From the NCBI GenBank assembly GCA_000727475.1, contig KL647306.1:1437609-1501608 (forward strand): 64,000 nt of DNA. Reading direction: 5' to 3'. Below, in pieces: positions 1 to 11,200 of this stretch (positions are counted from its first letter, which is position 1; each line of letters begins with the position of its first letter). The translations under genes were made by a program, and so were the position numbers. This DNA is from Sarcocystis neurona. Lineage: Eukaryota > Apicomplexa > Conoidasida > Eucoccidiorida > Sarcocystidae. The notes under the pieces are model-generated. The model was given only the letters and a program-made list of their open reading frames with translations. It searched no databases and was not told the DNA's origin.

Positions 1-1781
1 TGCGCTCAGCAGCAACAGCAGCAACGACGTCACCGGCAAGTTCGTACCCTGTAGCAGCAGCAACAGCAGCAGCAGGAAGACTTCTTTCCCACTCCTCTCC
101 TCCGGCTTCTTCCTCTTCTTTCCCTTCCCTGTCTTCTTCGTGTTCCTGGTTGCCAGGCGGAGCAGAAGCAGCAGCGGTGCTGCCTGGCGCTGCTGTTGCA
201 GCAGCAGCAGCAGCAGAGGACGATGTCTGGAGTGGGTGCCCGCTGCTCTGCACCACCGTCCGCCGGTGTGGGGCGGCGGGGGTGATGCTGCGTGCGGTCG
301 TCTTGAACCATCTCCTCGCGCGTTTGTTCTCGTTAGGCGACCTGCCAGCAGCGAAGGCCTTCGTGCCTGCAGCATCAGCAGCAGTTTCTCCGTCGGCATC
401 TTTGCGACCTCAGCAGCAGCTGCAGCAGATGATCCCTACGTTTTGCTATTTTCTCTCGCGCTCACTTCGCAGCGCAGCAACAGGAGCAGCAGGCACCGCA
501 GCAGGACCTCCAGCAGCACCGCGTCTGCACACGGCAGCGGCAGCAGGCGTCGGAGAAGGGGACGCAGCAACCGCGGTGCCCGCAGCAGTTGCGGAAACGC
601 TGCTCCTGGGGTTGCGTGATATCTGCCGTAGCAGCATGCGTGCGAGCACAGCAACAGCAGATTCTCAAGAAGACGAAGACAGCAGCAGCAGTTGGTGCTG
701 CAGCCGCGCTGCTGCGGAACTGCTGCTGCAGGTGCTTCCTGAGGAAGTGCTGCACGCGGCACTGGCACACGACGTCGCAGCCGTGCGAGCTGCTGCGCTG
801 CTGCTGCTAGCTGCCCTGTGTAAAGGCAGCGTCTTCCAAGCGGCATCCGTGAAGAGGATGCTGCAGCAGCGCCACGCCTCTCTATTCAATCTGCTGCTGC
901 AGCCTTCTTGTGTGACCGTCGCTCTTGCTGCTTTCCTTTCTGCGTATGTGGAGAGCCTGGACACCGCGCCTGCCGGTCCTGCTGCTGCGTCTTCGGCGGG
1001 TGTTGCTGCCCCAGCTGCTGCTGCTGCGTCTGTGCCTCAGCAGCAGAACAAAGTCGAAGCGCTGATGCTGCTGGAAGAATTCTGCTGCGCCGCAGGAGAG
1101 CACCCGCTTTGCAGAAGCTTGGCACTACGTGCTGCTGCTCCCCTGCTGCAGGAGCTGTACGACGCACAGGGACAGGTGTGGGCCGCTTTTCCACAAGACA
1201 GCTGCAGCAGCGACAGCAAACAGGCAGTGGCAGCAACGGCGCCAGGAGCAGCGGCAGCAGCGAGAAACGCCTCTGCGTCATCCTCGGAGCGCAACGTTCA
1301 GCGGCAGCAGAAGCAGCAGTGGCAGCAGTGGCAACAGCAGCAGCAAAGTCTGGAGGGAGAAAGAGGAGAAGAAAATGAAGAGAAAAACGGAAGTGAAGAA
1401 AGGAGGGGTGCGGAGCCGCTGCTGCCTTTGGCTCCTTCGCGTTTCCTCACGCCTGGAGGCCTGAAGGAACTACTGTTGCTGCCGCTGTCCCTCCGCTCCA
1501 CTGCTGCTGCTGCTGTTGCTGCTGCTGCTGGTATGCAAGTTGAAAGGCAGCTGCTTGGCCGGCGAAGAGTGCCTGGGGCTGCTGGTGATGCTGCACATGG
1601 TGGGCGATCGAGCCGCAGCAGCCGAGTCCTGCAGCAGCAGCTGCGCCAGCTGCTGCTCGCTCGTGCAGCTTCCAGCAGCACCGCAAGCAGCAGCGGGGCC
1701 GGTGCCGCGGCACACGCGGACGCAGCTGCTGTCTCTCTTGTTTTATGTCTGATCGAACGCCAGAGTGAGCAGGACACATGA
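1..1781 (+). CDS. 5' part of a large HEAT-like helical protein, partial, function unknown
   Basis: The frame open from 150 to 1781 contains alternating hydrophobic helices between about 690 and 1200, for example LLLQVLPEEVLHAALAHDV and VAAVRAAALLLLAALCKG. They resemble HEAT/ARM-type helical repeats. They are separated by Gln, Ala and Ser runs coded by impure CAG repeats. The first codon of that frame is TTG and the frame may run off the left edge, so the real start is not visible. Between about 1516 and 1752 another frame (containing GEECLGLLVMLHMVGD) looks more protein-like, which suggests an intron or frame change there. It is probably the same gene as the coding islands at 4047-4691 and 5294-11,890. 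I do not recognise a family, and importin-beta or proteasome-activator relatives could not be confirmed. Confidence 0.4.
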   Translation, partial: RSAATAATTSPASSYPVAAATAAAGRLLSHSSPPASSSSFPSLSSSCSWLPGGAEAAAVLPGAAVAAAAAAEDDVWSGCPLLCTTVRRCGAAGVMLRAVVLNHLLARLFSLGDLPAAKAFVPAASAAVSPSASLRPQQQLQQMIPTFCYFLSRSLRSAATGAAGTAAGPPAAPRLHTAAAAGVGEGDAATAVPAAVAETLLLGLRDICRSSMRASTATADSQEDEDSSSSWCCSRAAAELLLQVLPEEVLHAALAHDVAAVRAAALLLLAALCKGSVFQAASVKRMLQQRHASLFNLLLQPSCVTVALAAFLSAYVESLDTAPAGPAAASSAGVAAPAAAAASVPQQQNKVEALMLLEEFCCAAGEHPLCRSLALRAAAPLLQELYDAQGQVWAAFPQDSCSSDSKQAVAATAPGAAAAARNASASSSERNVQRQQKQQWQQWQQQQQSLEGERGEENEEKNGSEERRGAEPLLPLAPSRFLTPGGLKELLLLPLSLRSTAAAAVAAAAGMQVERQLLGRRRVPGAAGDAAHGGRSSRSSRVLQQQLRQLLLARAASSSTASSSGAGAAAHADAAAVSLVLCLIERQSEQDT

Positions 1782-1991
1782 CCGAGTTGCTGCTATACAT
1801 TCCCCTCTCGTTCCCCTGACACAGGTTGCTGCTGCTGAGCCCCACACACGCTCCTCTGCTCCTGCTGCTACCACCCTCTGTGCCGCCATTGCTGCTGCGC
1901 CCGCTGTACTTCTCTGCTGCTGCTTCTGGGGGTCCCCCTCTCTACTGCTATTGTGCGACACTGCCGCCGACTACTGCCGCTGTTGCTGCTG

Positions 1992-2292
1992 CCTTGCGGT
2001 CCTGCTGCTGCTGCTGCCTTGCGGTGGCACTGCTGCTGCGGCTGCCTTACAGTGCTGCTGTTGCCGCTGCCTTGCGGTGCTGCTGCCGCTTCTGCCCTGC
2101 GATGGTGCTGCTGCTGCTACTGCATTGCGGTGGTGCTGCTGCTGTTGCTGCCTTGCGACGGGGCTGCTGCTGCTGCTGCCTTGCGACGGGGCTGCTGCTG
2201 CTGCTGCCTTGCGATGGTGCTGCTGCTGCTACTGCCTTGCGGTGCTGTTACTGCTGTCTTGCAGTGGTGCTGCTGCGGCCGTTTCGTCTTGC
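1992..2292 (+). repeat. 25-28 bp CTG-based minisatellite, about 11 units
   Basis: Units begin with CCTTGCG followed by G/A-rich bases and a run of CTG triplets. The clearest copies start at 2151, 2179 and 2207, giving a 28 bp period. Flanking units are nearer 25 bp. Because 28 is not a multiple of three, each unit shifts the reading frame, so this stretch is best read as intron or non-coding spacer within the HEAT-like gene, even though all frames stay open. Confidence 0.75.
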
Positions 2293-2419
2293 GGCGCTGC
2301 GCTTCTGCGGCTGGCGGTGCACCTGCTGCTCTACGGTGTGGGGTGTTGCTGCTGCTGCTGCAGGCAGGGGGGGAGGAGGGGAGAATGCGGAGCGTTTAGA
2401 AACGAACCGTCTGCGAGCT

Positions 2420-3170
2420 AATCTTGTCTCCCAGATCAAACACGCTGCAGCAGCAGCACGTTTCCAGCAGCACCCTCTGCTCTTGCTGCTCCTCCCATAC
2501 AGCTGGCGAGATCTTTTTTATCAGTGAGGAAGCGCTTGTACAGCAGCTGCGTCGTCGTGTGAACCCAGGAAACGGCTGCCGTTGCTCTGCTGCTGCGTCG
2601 TGGCTGCTGCGCTGCGGCTGCTCATATTGCACTTGGTGTGCTGCGGCTGCTGCTGGCGGTGCGGCTTCTGTTCTTCCGGCGCTGCTGCTGCCGGCATCTG
2701 TGGGGGGGAAGCGCGGCAGGTGCTGCCTTTCTGTTGCTGTTGCTGCTCTTTTGCACTGCTGCCGCTCTTTTGCACTGCTGCTGCCGTGGTTTTGCTGGTG
2801 CTCCCCTTCCTCCTACGACGCTGCTACTGCTGCTGCGTGCGCTGCTCTTGCTGTGTCGGCTCCTGGCCTGCTGCCTGCCGCGCTGCTGGTGTCGCTCCTG
2901 TGCAGACGCTCCCGGCTGCCGCTGCCGCTGCTGCCTTCTTCCCGGCTGCTCCTGGGCGGCGCCTCGCTGCTGCATGTGTGTGCTGCCTGGTGACATTTGG
3001 CTGCTGCAGCAGCTTCTTCTGCTCTTCCTCGCGACAGATCTTCCATCACAGCCTTGTGCTGCACTTCGACACCTGCAGCGTCAACGAGACCATCCTGTTC
3101 GCAGCCGACTGCGCGCAGCTATGCACCTCACCTCTTGTCTTCTCTATCTCTCCCTCCCTCTGCACGAATT
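2420..3170 (+). other. CTG-rich stretch with a possible coding island
   Basis: Several plus frames stay open because of CTG repeats. Near 3030-3120 one frame reads IFHHSLVLHFDTCSVNETI, which looks like real protein rather than repeat translation, and is followed by AT/GT microsatellite sequence that would fit an intron. It could be one exon of the large HEAT-like gene. No clear splice pair could be fixed. Confidence 0.25.
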
Positions 3171-3194
3171 GACGAATTACCTGCGCGTTTTTGC

Positions 3195-3235
3195 CGACAC
3201 ACTGATATATATGTATATGTGTATATGCGTATACG

Positions 3236-3268
<33 letters not shown>

Positions 3269-3402
3269 GTATGTATACCACCCCGTACTTGAGACGGCGA
3301 TACGTGGAGGACAGATCTTTACAGAGGAAGAAAGAAGGGGAAGGAAAGGAAGAGCGGAGAACAGAAAGAGACAAGGAAGGAAGAAGTGGAGGATCCATCC
3401 AT

Positions 3403-3434
<32 letters not shown>

Positions 3435-3442
3435 GTGCATGT
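3195..3442. repeat. AT/GT microsatellites
   Basis: Two blocks of alternating TATATA/GTATAT sequence lie at about 3205-3276 and 3398-3440, separated by a purine-rich segment. They are typical of non-coding sequence in this window and sit between candidate exons of the HEAT-like gene. Confidence 0.7.
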
Positions 3443-3674
3443 GTATCGACAGTAAATGTGTGGGGTGGCAAAGTATGACTTCTCTGCACCGCTGCAGCGA
3501 CAAGGAAGGGAGAAGGACGGGAGGAAGGCAGACGTACACATCGACGACCAGGAAGGACGCACGTGGAGAGCGGCTGCTACTCTCTCTTGAGGAAGCGTGC
3601 AGACGGCGCTCTGTGTCGATGAGTTGCTGCAGCGGTGCTCACACTTTGCCACCCCACACATTTACTGTCGATAC
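3443..3674. repeat. Perfect 32 bp inverted repeat
   Basis: The left arm 3443-3474 and the right arm 3643-3674 are exact reverse complements over 32 bases. A further shared 13 bp element (GCACCGCTGCAGC) continues the match inward after a short gap, so the arms reach roughly 60 bases. The loop is about 170 bases and the left arm is preceded by an AT run. Confidence 0.85.
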
Positions 3675-4046
3675 CCACATATATGTATTTCTGCCAGTTC
3701 TTCCTTCCTGTGTCTCCTTGTGCGCGAGGACACGTCTCTACCGTCCATCTGCTGCCGTGCGTACACGCATTTTTGTCCTCCTCGTCTTGCAGCTCTTCCC
3801 GCCGTCTTCCTCCTTCCGTCTGCTGCGCCGCTGTTCAGCGGGTCTCCGTACACACCGGCGTCTGTTGTGTCTCTGCGGGCGTGTAGAGAGCGAGAGACGG
3901 AGCAGTGTTGGGCGTCTGCCTGGGTCTGCTGCACATAGGCCTGCTGCTACGTGTGGACGGACCCGCGGCTGGTCTCCACACGCATGCACACACACACGTA
4001 CACAGAGGCAGAGACAACATACGTGCACTTTTCCAGTGTCTGAAGA

Positions 4047-4691
4047 GTGCGGCAGTGTCTGTGGGGTGCTGCTTCTGTTGGTCGGTGCTGCTCGTGCAGA
4101 TACGTAGACGTCCTTCCGGGGGACGGGGTGGGCAGCAGCAACAGCAGCAGCGAGAGGAGTGCGGTGGTGGGGCGCGAGATGGGTTTGCTGCTGGAGCAGC
4201 TGCAGCCCATGCTGCTGCCGCGCGCCTCTGCTGCAGCAGCTGGAGCTGCTCAGCCGCTGCAGATGGCTGCTCTTGCCTGCTGCGTCGCGGCTGTGGCGCT
4301 CGTGCACGCGCCCCACACCGCTGCTGCCTCCGACGTGCTGCTGCGCTGCCTTCTCAACCCGTCTGTCTTTCTCACACGAGAGCCTGCAGCCGACTGGTAC
4401 GTTCGGATGCGCACGTTGACTGGCGCCACCTGCTGCTGCCTCGTGCGCCGTTCTTGCGCTCCTGCGCTGTTGCTGCGGCAGTCGCCCTGTGCCGACTTCT
4501 GTGTGGTGGCGCCAGGCCTTCTGCTGGCAAACGCTGCTGTGCTGCTGAGACCGCTGCTGCCGTCCCTGCCGGTGCTACTGCTGCTGCACGGCTGCTGCTG
4601 CGCAGCCGGGGTGGCTTTCTGCGAGTGCTGCACGTGCCCCTCCTCGCTGCTGTTGCTGCTTCTAAAGAATCTTCGCTCTTCCTGCCGATAG
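4047..4691 (+). CDS. Possible internal exon of the HEAT-like gene
   Basis: The frame open over this interval becomes protein-like from about 4177, with segments such as MGLLLEQLQPMLLPRAS, LQMAALACCVAAVALVHA and SDVLLRCLLNPSVFLTREP. These are helix-forming, HEAT-like stretches without simple repeats. Conserved-looking sequence continues to about 4630. The ends are probably set by splice sites that I could not fix. It lies between the left coding island and the long 3' open frame on the same strand, so it is probably part of the same gene. Confidence 0.35.
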   Translation: MRQCLWGAASVGRCCSCRYVDVLPGDGVGSSNSSSERSAVVGREMGLLLEQLQPMLLPRASAAAAGAAQPLQMAALACCVAAVALVHAPHTAAASDVLLRCLLNPSVFLTREPAADWYVRMRTLTGATCCCLVRRSCAPALLLRQSPCADFCVVAPGLLLANAAVLLRPLLPSLPVLLLLHGCCCAAGVAFCECCTCPSSLLLLLLKNLRSSCR

Positions 4692-5293
4692 GAAGGCACA
4701 AGAACACACACACAGCAGCAAGAACGCTGCTGGATCCCGCAGGAGGGACCCCCGCCACGCCGCTGTTGCTTCCATGAGAGAAGAGGCTGCCGTCGCTGCC
4801 GTAGCGGCAGGAAGGTGCTGCAGTGAATCTGCTGCTACGGCTGCCTCTACAGAAGGATGTCTTGCAGCAGCAGATACTTCTCTCTGTCCGTACTCCATCA
4901 CGTCTCTCTCAGCCGGGTGTGGCTTCCTCCGTACGACTGGAGTTGTCTGCGTGAAAACTTTTGTACGGCAGCATGCATGCATGCTTACAACTGCGACTAC
5001 GCGCTCGTCCAAGCGCCTCGCCGCCAAGGCTACGAAGACCGCTCCCTACAGTACCAGAGAACCCCCTACGTATTTCTTATATATCCGTGGTTGCACATAT
5101 GTGAATGCATGTATATACGTGTATATGCTGCACAGCTGTGCGTATATAGGCACGCAATCATATACACTTATGACCCCACATACGTGTATATCTATACATG
5201 TATAAAAGCGTGTCGTCCTGCGTGTATATACGTGTGTCTGTAGATGCATATATGTAGAGAGAAAAAGAAAGGGAGAGAAAGTGAAGGAATGAC
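4692..5293 (+). other. Probable intron with one uncertain coding stretch
   Basis: Two frames are open between 4774 and 5060 and either could hold a short exon. From about 5075 to 5290 the sequence turns into TATATGTGT-type microsatellite with purine-rich tail, as expected for an intron. A run of alternating GCATGC lies at 4971-4984. Confidence 0.35.
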
Positions 5294-8200
5294 ATGGAAG
5301 TACAGTCAGATATACATGTGTGTGTCACGAACTGCTGCAGGATCGCTAGTGGCTGCCTGGCTGCGTTGGGGGCGCTACACGGGAACACAGCAGCGCTACA
5401 GCAGTTTTTTCCTCTTTGCTGCCTGCTGCTGCGAGAGTCGCTTTCTCCTGCTGTCCGGACTGCAGTTTTCGCTGCTACCGCTGCTCACTTGGGAGCCTAC
5501 CCCACAGATCGGGTGCAAGTGCTGCAGGTGCTTCGGGTGTACGTACACCTCGGCAGACACCCTGCGTCGCGCCGTGCTGCTGCTGCGGCGGCGGCGGCTG
5601 TGCAGCTGCCGGAGGAACGCAGCAGCGAAGGCAGCAGCGGAGTGCTACGAGCGCTGCTGCAGCGGCACCGTGCGGACGGAGAGGACGAGGATCACCCGCG
5701 GCAGCAGGGGACTGCAGGGCAGCCACTGCAGCAGCAGGACGTTCCACAGGCAGAGGACTACGAGCAAGAAATCGCAGATCTGCAGACGGCAGCACGGCTT
5801 CTTCAGCTCCGCGGCTTTGGCGCCGCTGCGTCCACAGCGGCAGCAGCAGCAGACGTGGCGGAAGCCCCGCCCCTTGGTTGGTATCTAGGTATAGCAGAAG
5901 TGGCGCGGCTTATTCATTTGTATGTGCCTGACGCCTCGCTGTTCTACCCGCTGCTGCGAGACATCTATGATACCGTCCGAGATGCGGCACTTCCACTCTC
6001 TGCCGCTGCACCGTCTCCTCCTTCTTCACCTGCTGCGGTTTCTCTTGCTGCTGCTGCCCTCCCTGCTGCTGCTGGTCGTGGAGCGTCTCTAGCTGCCGCT
6101 CCTGCTGCTCCTTCACCCATCGCTGCGCAGAAGGGTCATTGGCGTTGCGACAAGGCAGACCAGGAATTCGTTAGCAGCGACAGCCACAGCAGCAGCAGCA
6201 CGGGTGGTAGCAGCAGTGCAAGAAGCACCGGCAGTGATGAAGCGCATACGACTGAGGACGTGCGTGTTGGGTCGTCGGGTGCTGCTTTCTCCGCTGCTGC
6301 AGCAGCAGGACCATCGGCAGCCGCCGGCACTGCAGGAACAGGGCCAGCCGCAGCAGCCGATGGCGCCGCGGCAGCAGCGCCGGAACCCGCGCATGCAGGG
6401 CTTGTAGCCCTGGCAAATTTGGTACCGGTGCTACGAGAAGCCGGCGTGTTGTCGCTGCAGGAGATGCAGCAGTTGCTGCGGCAGGTTGCTGCTGCTCTGC
6501 TACTTGACCCTCCTGACGAAGCTGCCGACGCTGCTGCTGCTGTGGGGTGGGTGGGAGTTGCCCATCTGCTGCGCAACCTCGCTGCTGTTCTCTTCTACGA
6601 ACAGCAGGAGCTGCTGCTCTGCACGCCGTCGCAGCACCTTTTGCAGCAGCAGCAGGAAGAGCAGCAGCAGCGGCGACAGGTAGGTGGGAAGCAGCAGCCG
6701 CAGCTGGACGGACAGCAAGAGGAGGAGCAGAAGGAGCAGACAAAAGAAGAAGAGAAGGAGGAAGAATACTTTGAGTCGGACTTCGTGGAGCTGCTACAGC
6801 AACACGTGCACGTCCTGACGGCGATGCTGCAGCTGTCAGATGTGCTGGAAAGGTGGCTGCGTCGGCCAGTTGCTGCTGCGGCAACAGGAGCGAGCCGTGC
6901 GGCTGCGCGTGCTCTTGCAGCTGCTGCTCTCTGTGGAATGCCCGTAGAAGCCCTGCGGTCCCCTGTCAAGCAGACACTCACCAGACAGGCGGCAGCAGGG
7001 ACGATCCCGCTGTTCGACGTTCCACTGCACCAGCAGCTGCAGCAGCTGCTGCAGCGTCTCCAGGAAGCTGTGCGAGAGCGCAGGGTCCTGCCCCCTGTGC
7101 GGAGAGACAGCGAGAGGGAGGGGGGTGCAGCAACAGAGAAGATTGCAGCAACCGCACTGCATGCTGCAGCAGGCACAGCAGCAGCAAAAGGGGCAATGGC
7201 CTCAGCAGCATGCGTCCCAGAGGCTTCTCAGGGACTGCTGGTGGGCCCGCTGCTGCTGGACATCGGCGGCGCGGCGACGCAGCAGCAGCAGGCGGCCTGC
7301 GCCGAGACAGCAGCGGCAGCAGGAGACAGAGCAGCAGCAGAGGGAGAAGAAGAAGAGAAAGAGAGCACGGCGCTGCAGATGGTGATTAATTTGTTGACAG
7401 AGACGGACGAACGGGTTGTGACAGCAGGAGGACGCGGTAGCGGCAGGAGGCAGCAGCAGCAGCGGCGGTCAGCAACCGGTGGAGCTGAAGCTACTTTTGT
7501 GCTATCTCGGGTGTACGTACACCTGAAAACAGGGCAGCAGCAGAGCCACAGCGCGGTGGAGAAATTATTCCCGCGGCAGTCGCTGCTGGCCTTTGCCTTG
7601 CACGAGGTGCTGCAGGGGTGCGTTGCTGCTGGGGAACTGCCTCCGCTGCCAGCAGCAGCAGCACCGCCAGCTTCTGCGGCAGCACCACTTTCTAGTCGGG
7701 TTTTGCATGCAGTAGCAGCGCCCTGCGGGGCGCCGGGCGCCGCTGGACCTGCAGGAGCGGCAGGTGCGCCGTTCTTCAACCGCAGTGGTGCAGCAGGCGC
7801 ACCGCACGCAGCAGCAGCAGCTGCAGTGGGGACATCGCGGCCGCAGTTTCCTTGCGGCAGCGGAACAGTCAGCAACTGGCGCAAGACGACCAGCAGCAGC
7901 GAGAAGAAACCAGCAACATGCTTCTTGCAGCTGCCGCACCTTGTTGCCCTTATCGAAGCTGCTGCTGCAGTCCGTCCTCCTCTGCCTGACGTTGGACTTC
8001 ATGTGCCGCTGGCGCAGCTGTGGACAATTACTCTCCGCACGCAGGTGCTACTGCAGCAGCGAAAGCGGCAGCAGCGAAGGCGGCAACAGGGGAACGAGCA
8101 GCAGCGACAGCGTGAGGCACTAGGGCAGGAACAGCAGCAACGACAGCAGCGGGTGCAGCCCCAGCAGCAGCAACGTGTGGAAAGGAACACGTGCGCCGCT

Positions 8201-11200
8201 GCAGGTCCAGAAGACGAAGCAGCAGCTGCTGTCTGCGCGCTGCAGCTCGCGACGATGCGGCTATGCGCGGCGCATGCACCGCAGGCTCCGCAGCTTGCGC
8301 AGCTACTCGTTTCATGGGGACTCACCCACTTTCTTCGCTGTCCTCCGCAGCCAGCCGGTAAACACACAACAGGAGCAACACCAGCAGCACCAGGAGCAGC
8401 ACTCTCGGCAACGGCAGCAACAGTAGCAGCATCAGGAGCAGTCGCCGTGGCACCGATAGCCACAGCAGCGGCCCCAGGAGCAGCCGCAGCATCAACAACA
8501 GCAACAATTCCAACAGCAGCAATAGCAACGGCAGGGACGCCAGGAGAGAAGGCTGTGGCAGCACGTCTCTTCTCCCTAGGAGGAGCAGCAGCAGGAGCAG
8601 AAACTTCTGCGGAAGGGGCAGCAGTTGCCGGAAAAGGACCTGCAACAGCGGAAAAAGCAGTTACCCGCGCACCAGGAGCGGTAGCAGGCGGAAGCAGGCC
8701 TGCTGCAGCAGGAAGCCGGGCGGCTGATCTCTGCCCCGCGATTTTTGTGCTGCCGCGCTCGCTGAAGTTTTACTTTCTTGCGCTGCTGCCGTCGACAGCA
8801 GCAGTGCTGCAACAGCAGCAGTTGGTAGGAGTTTTCTCGCACTTGTTGGCTGGGGCCGGCTTAGACAGTCCCCACGTAGACCCGACGCTGTGGGCAGCAG
8901 CCCTGGTGGCCCTGCAGCGGGTTCTGCTGCAGCTTCAACAGCAGCAGGGAGAGCAGCGCGGCATAGCAGCAGACTCCACAGGCAGGAAGAGCGGCAGCAA
9001 CAGCGAAAGCAGTCAGGCACGGCGCGCCAGCAGCAATCCGCAGCATCGCAGCAGCAGCGTGGAGCTGGAACGTGCGGCGGCCTTGGTGCAGCAGTTCCAG
9101 CAGTTGCTGCTGCAGTGGGTTCTTCCGCGCATGCAGACGGCAACTGCAGAAGAAGCAGCTCCCCTGCGTTTTCAATCCGCGCTGCACACCCCTCAGAGCA
9201 GCGGCAGTAGCAGCAGCAGCAGCAGGGGAAAGCTGCTGCCGCCTGCGGTGGTGCTCGCGCATCTGGCTGAGACGCTGGAAGTGTTGCTGGGGACGCAGCG
9301 CTACGTTCAGCGGCTGCAGGAAGAGCAGCAGCAGCAGCAAGCGCAGCAGCAGCAAGTGCGGGACGTGCGTCAGGCGCAGGGGCAGGAGAAGCTCTCCGCG
9401 AAGCAGCAGCCGCAGCAGGACTGGCAGCAGGAACAGCCCTTCCAGATACAGCAACAGCAGCAGCAGCAGAAAGATGCAGGAACGCCGCTTGAGACAGCAT
9501 TGCTGCAAAGTCCACACGCTCCTGATATTGTTCTCGGCTTTCTCGCTCTGAAGAAGTTGCTGCCGTTCGCAGCAGTTCTCCGCCACTTCAGAGAGACGCC
9601 GCCTCCCTCTCTTATGCCCGCTGCTGCTGCCGAAACTGCTCCTCCGTGCGACACTGCTGCCGCCACTGAGACTGCTGCTGCTGCTGCTGTCGAATGTGCT
9701 GCTGCAGCGGACGTGGCCGTCCGTACAGCAGTGGAAGCTGCAGCAGCATCGGCAAGAGCAGCAGCGGGAGAGAGAAAACTTGGTGAGCCTGGGTTCCCCA
9801 ACACCTACGACGGCAGCCGCTGCGGCAGCAGCAGCAGGGCCCCGGGGCACAGGAGCCCGGGGAGAAGCGGAATCGGTCACAGTGTCCGCGTGGCTGCGGG
9901 TAAGTGCAGCAGGGAAGGAAAAGAGGCAGGGAAAAGTAGCAGCAGGACAGCGGGGCTCGGATCCGCAGCAGAACAGTGCAACTTGGTCCAGGTGGCTTTT
10001 GCTGTGTCCTTTTTTCCTTGGGAGTTTCAACTCGAGCTGTTGCTATCCGCTGCCTCTGCGATGAAGCTACACGGGCCATCAGAAGCTAACTGTCGCTGGC
10101 GCCTCGCTGCTTTTGTGGCCCTGGCTGCCTATGTTGCCACCCCACACCTTGCTGCTGTTTTCTTTGATGCGTTCCTCGAGCCGCCCTGCTTTAGCTCACA
10201 GCGCTCCCTGCCGACTCAGATAGAGCCTGCCGCAGCTCATCGTCTTCGTTCCGCTGCTGGGGCGTTTCCGTCCTCTCCTGGTGCTGCCGCGAGTTCAGCT
10301 TCTGCTGCTACTGCTGCTGCTAAGGCTCGTGCTGCTACTGGTGGACACGCGCTGTTCGGGGAGCGACGGATGCTTCTGCCGCTTCCTGCTGCGGCTGCAG
10401 CTGTCTGCAGGTGTGGGGTGCAGGAGCAGTTGAGAGCAGGCGGACAGCAGCAGAGCGTGTTTCCCTGGGAGTCCTTTCCGGCGGTCGAGGAGGGGTGCAT
10501 CAATGGGGAGCCTACGCTGCTCGAACCCGGGTGTATGTACACCTCAACGACTGGCATCCGGTGGCTGGTGCAGCGAGACGCAGTGGCCAGCCCGTCACGT
10601 CGTCCACGCAGCAGCAGCTGCTATTGCAACAGCAGCATCGACAGACCTTCTGACTCCAGCAGCAGCGGCTATGCCAGCAGCTGCGGAGAAGGCGCGGGCC
10701 GCAACAGCGCGGGAAGCTTTACATCTGTAGTGGGCGACTGCAGAAACAGCAACGTTAGGGCAGAATGCGTCGAAGAGCTACCGCGTGGTCTTGAAGAAGA
10801 CTGTCCCTGCTGCTGCGGCACTGCCTGCTGCTGCGGCCCTGCCTGCTGCTGCGGCCCTGCCTGCTGCTGCGGCTCCGCGTGCTGCTGCGGCTCCGCGTGC
10901 TGCCGCGGCTCTGCCTGCTGCTGCTGCTGTTGCTTTGGGGGTGTATGTACGCTGCAGCGGGATGCGGGGCTGCAACTGGTTGTGGACCCGGAGGAGGAAA
11001 ACATGGGGGAGGCATGCATGCCTGCTGCGACGCTGCCGCCGCTGCTGCAGGTGGTGCCTGCTGCGTTTCTTGGCATTCGCTCTTTCTTTACGTTGCACTT
11101 CTTGCCGAATCTTTTCCACTGGCCTTCCTTGACACTGCACTGCAGCACGAGCAGCAGCGGCCGGAGCAGCTCGTCCTACGAGGAGCAGCAGGCGGCCGCA

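Noticed and set aside
8861..10030. 389-codon minus-strand open frame
   Set aside because: It lies antisense to the HEAT-like frame and is made of repeat translation (poly-Leu, poly-Cys). CTG/CAG richness explains its openness.
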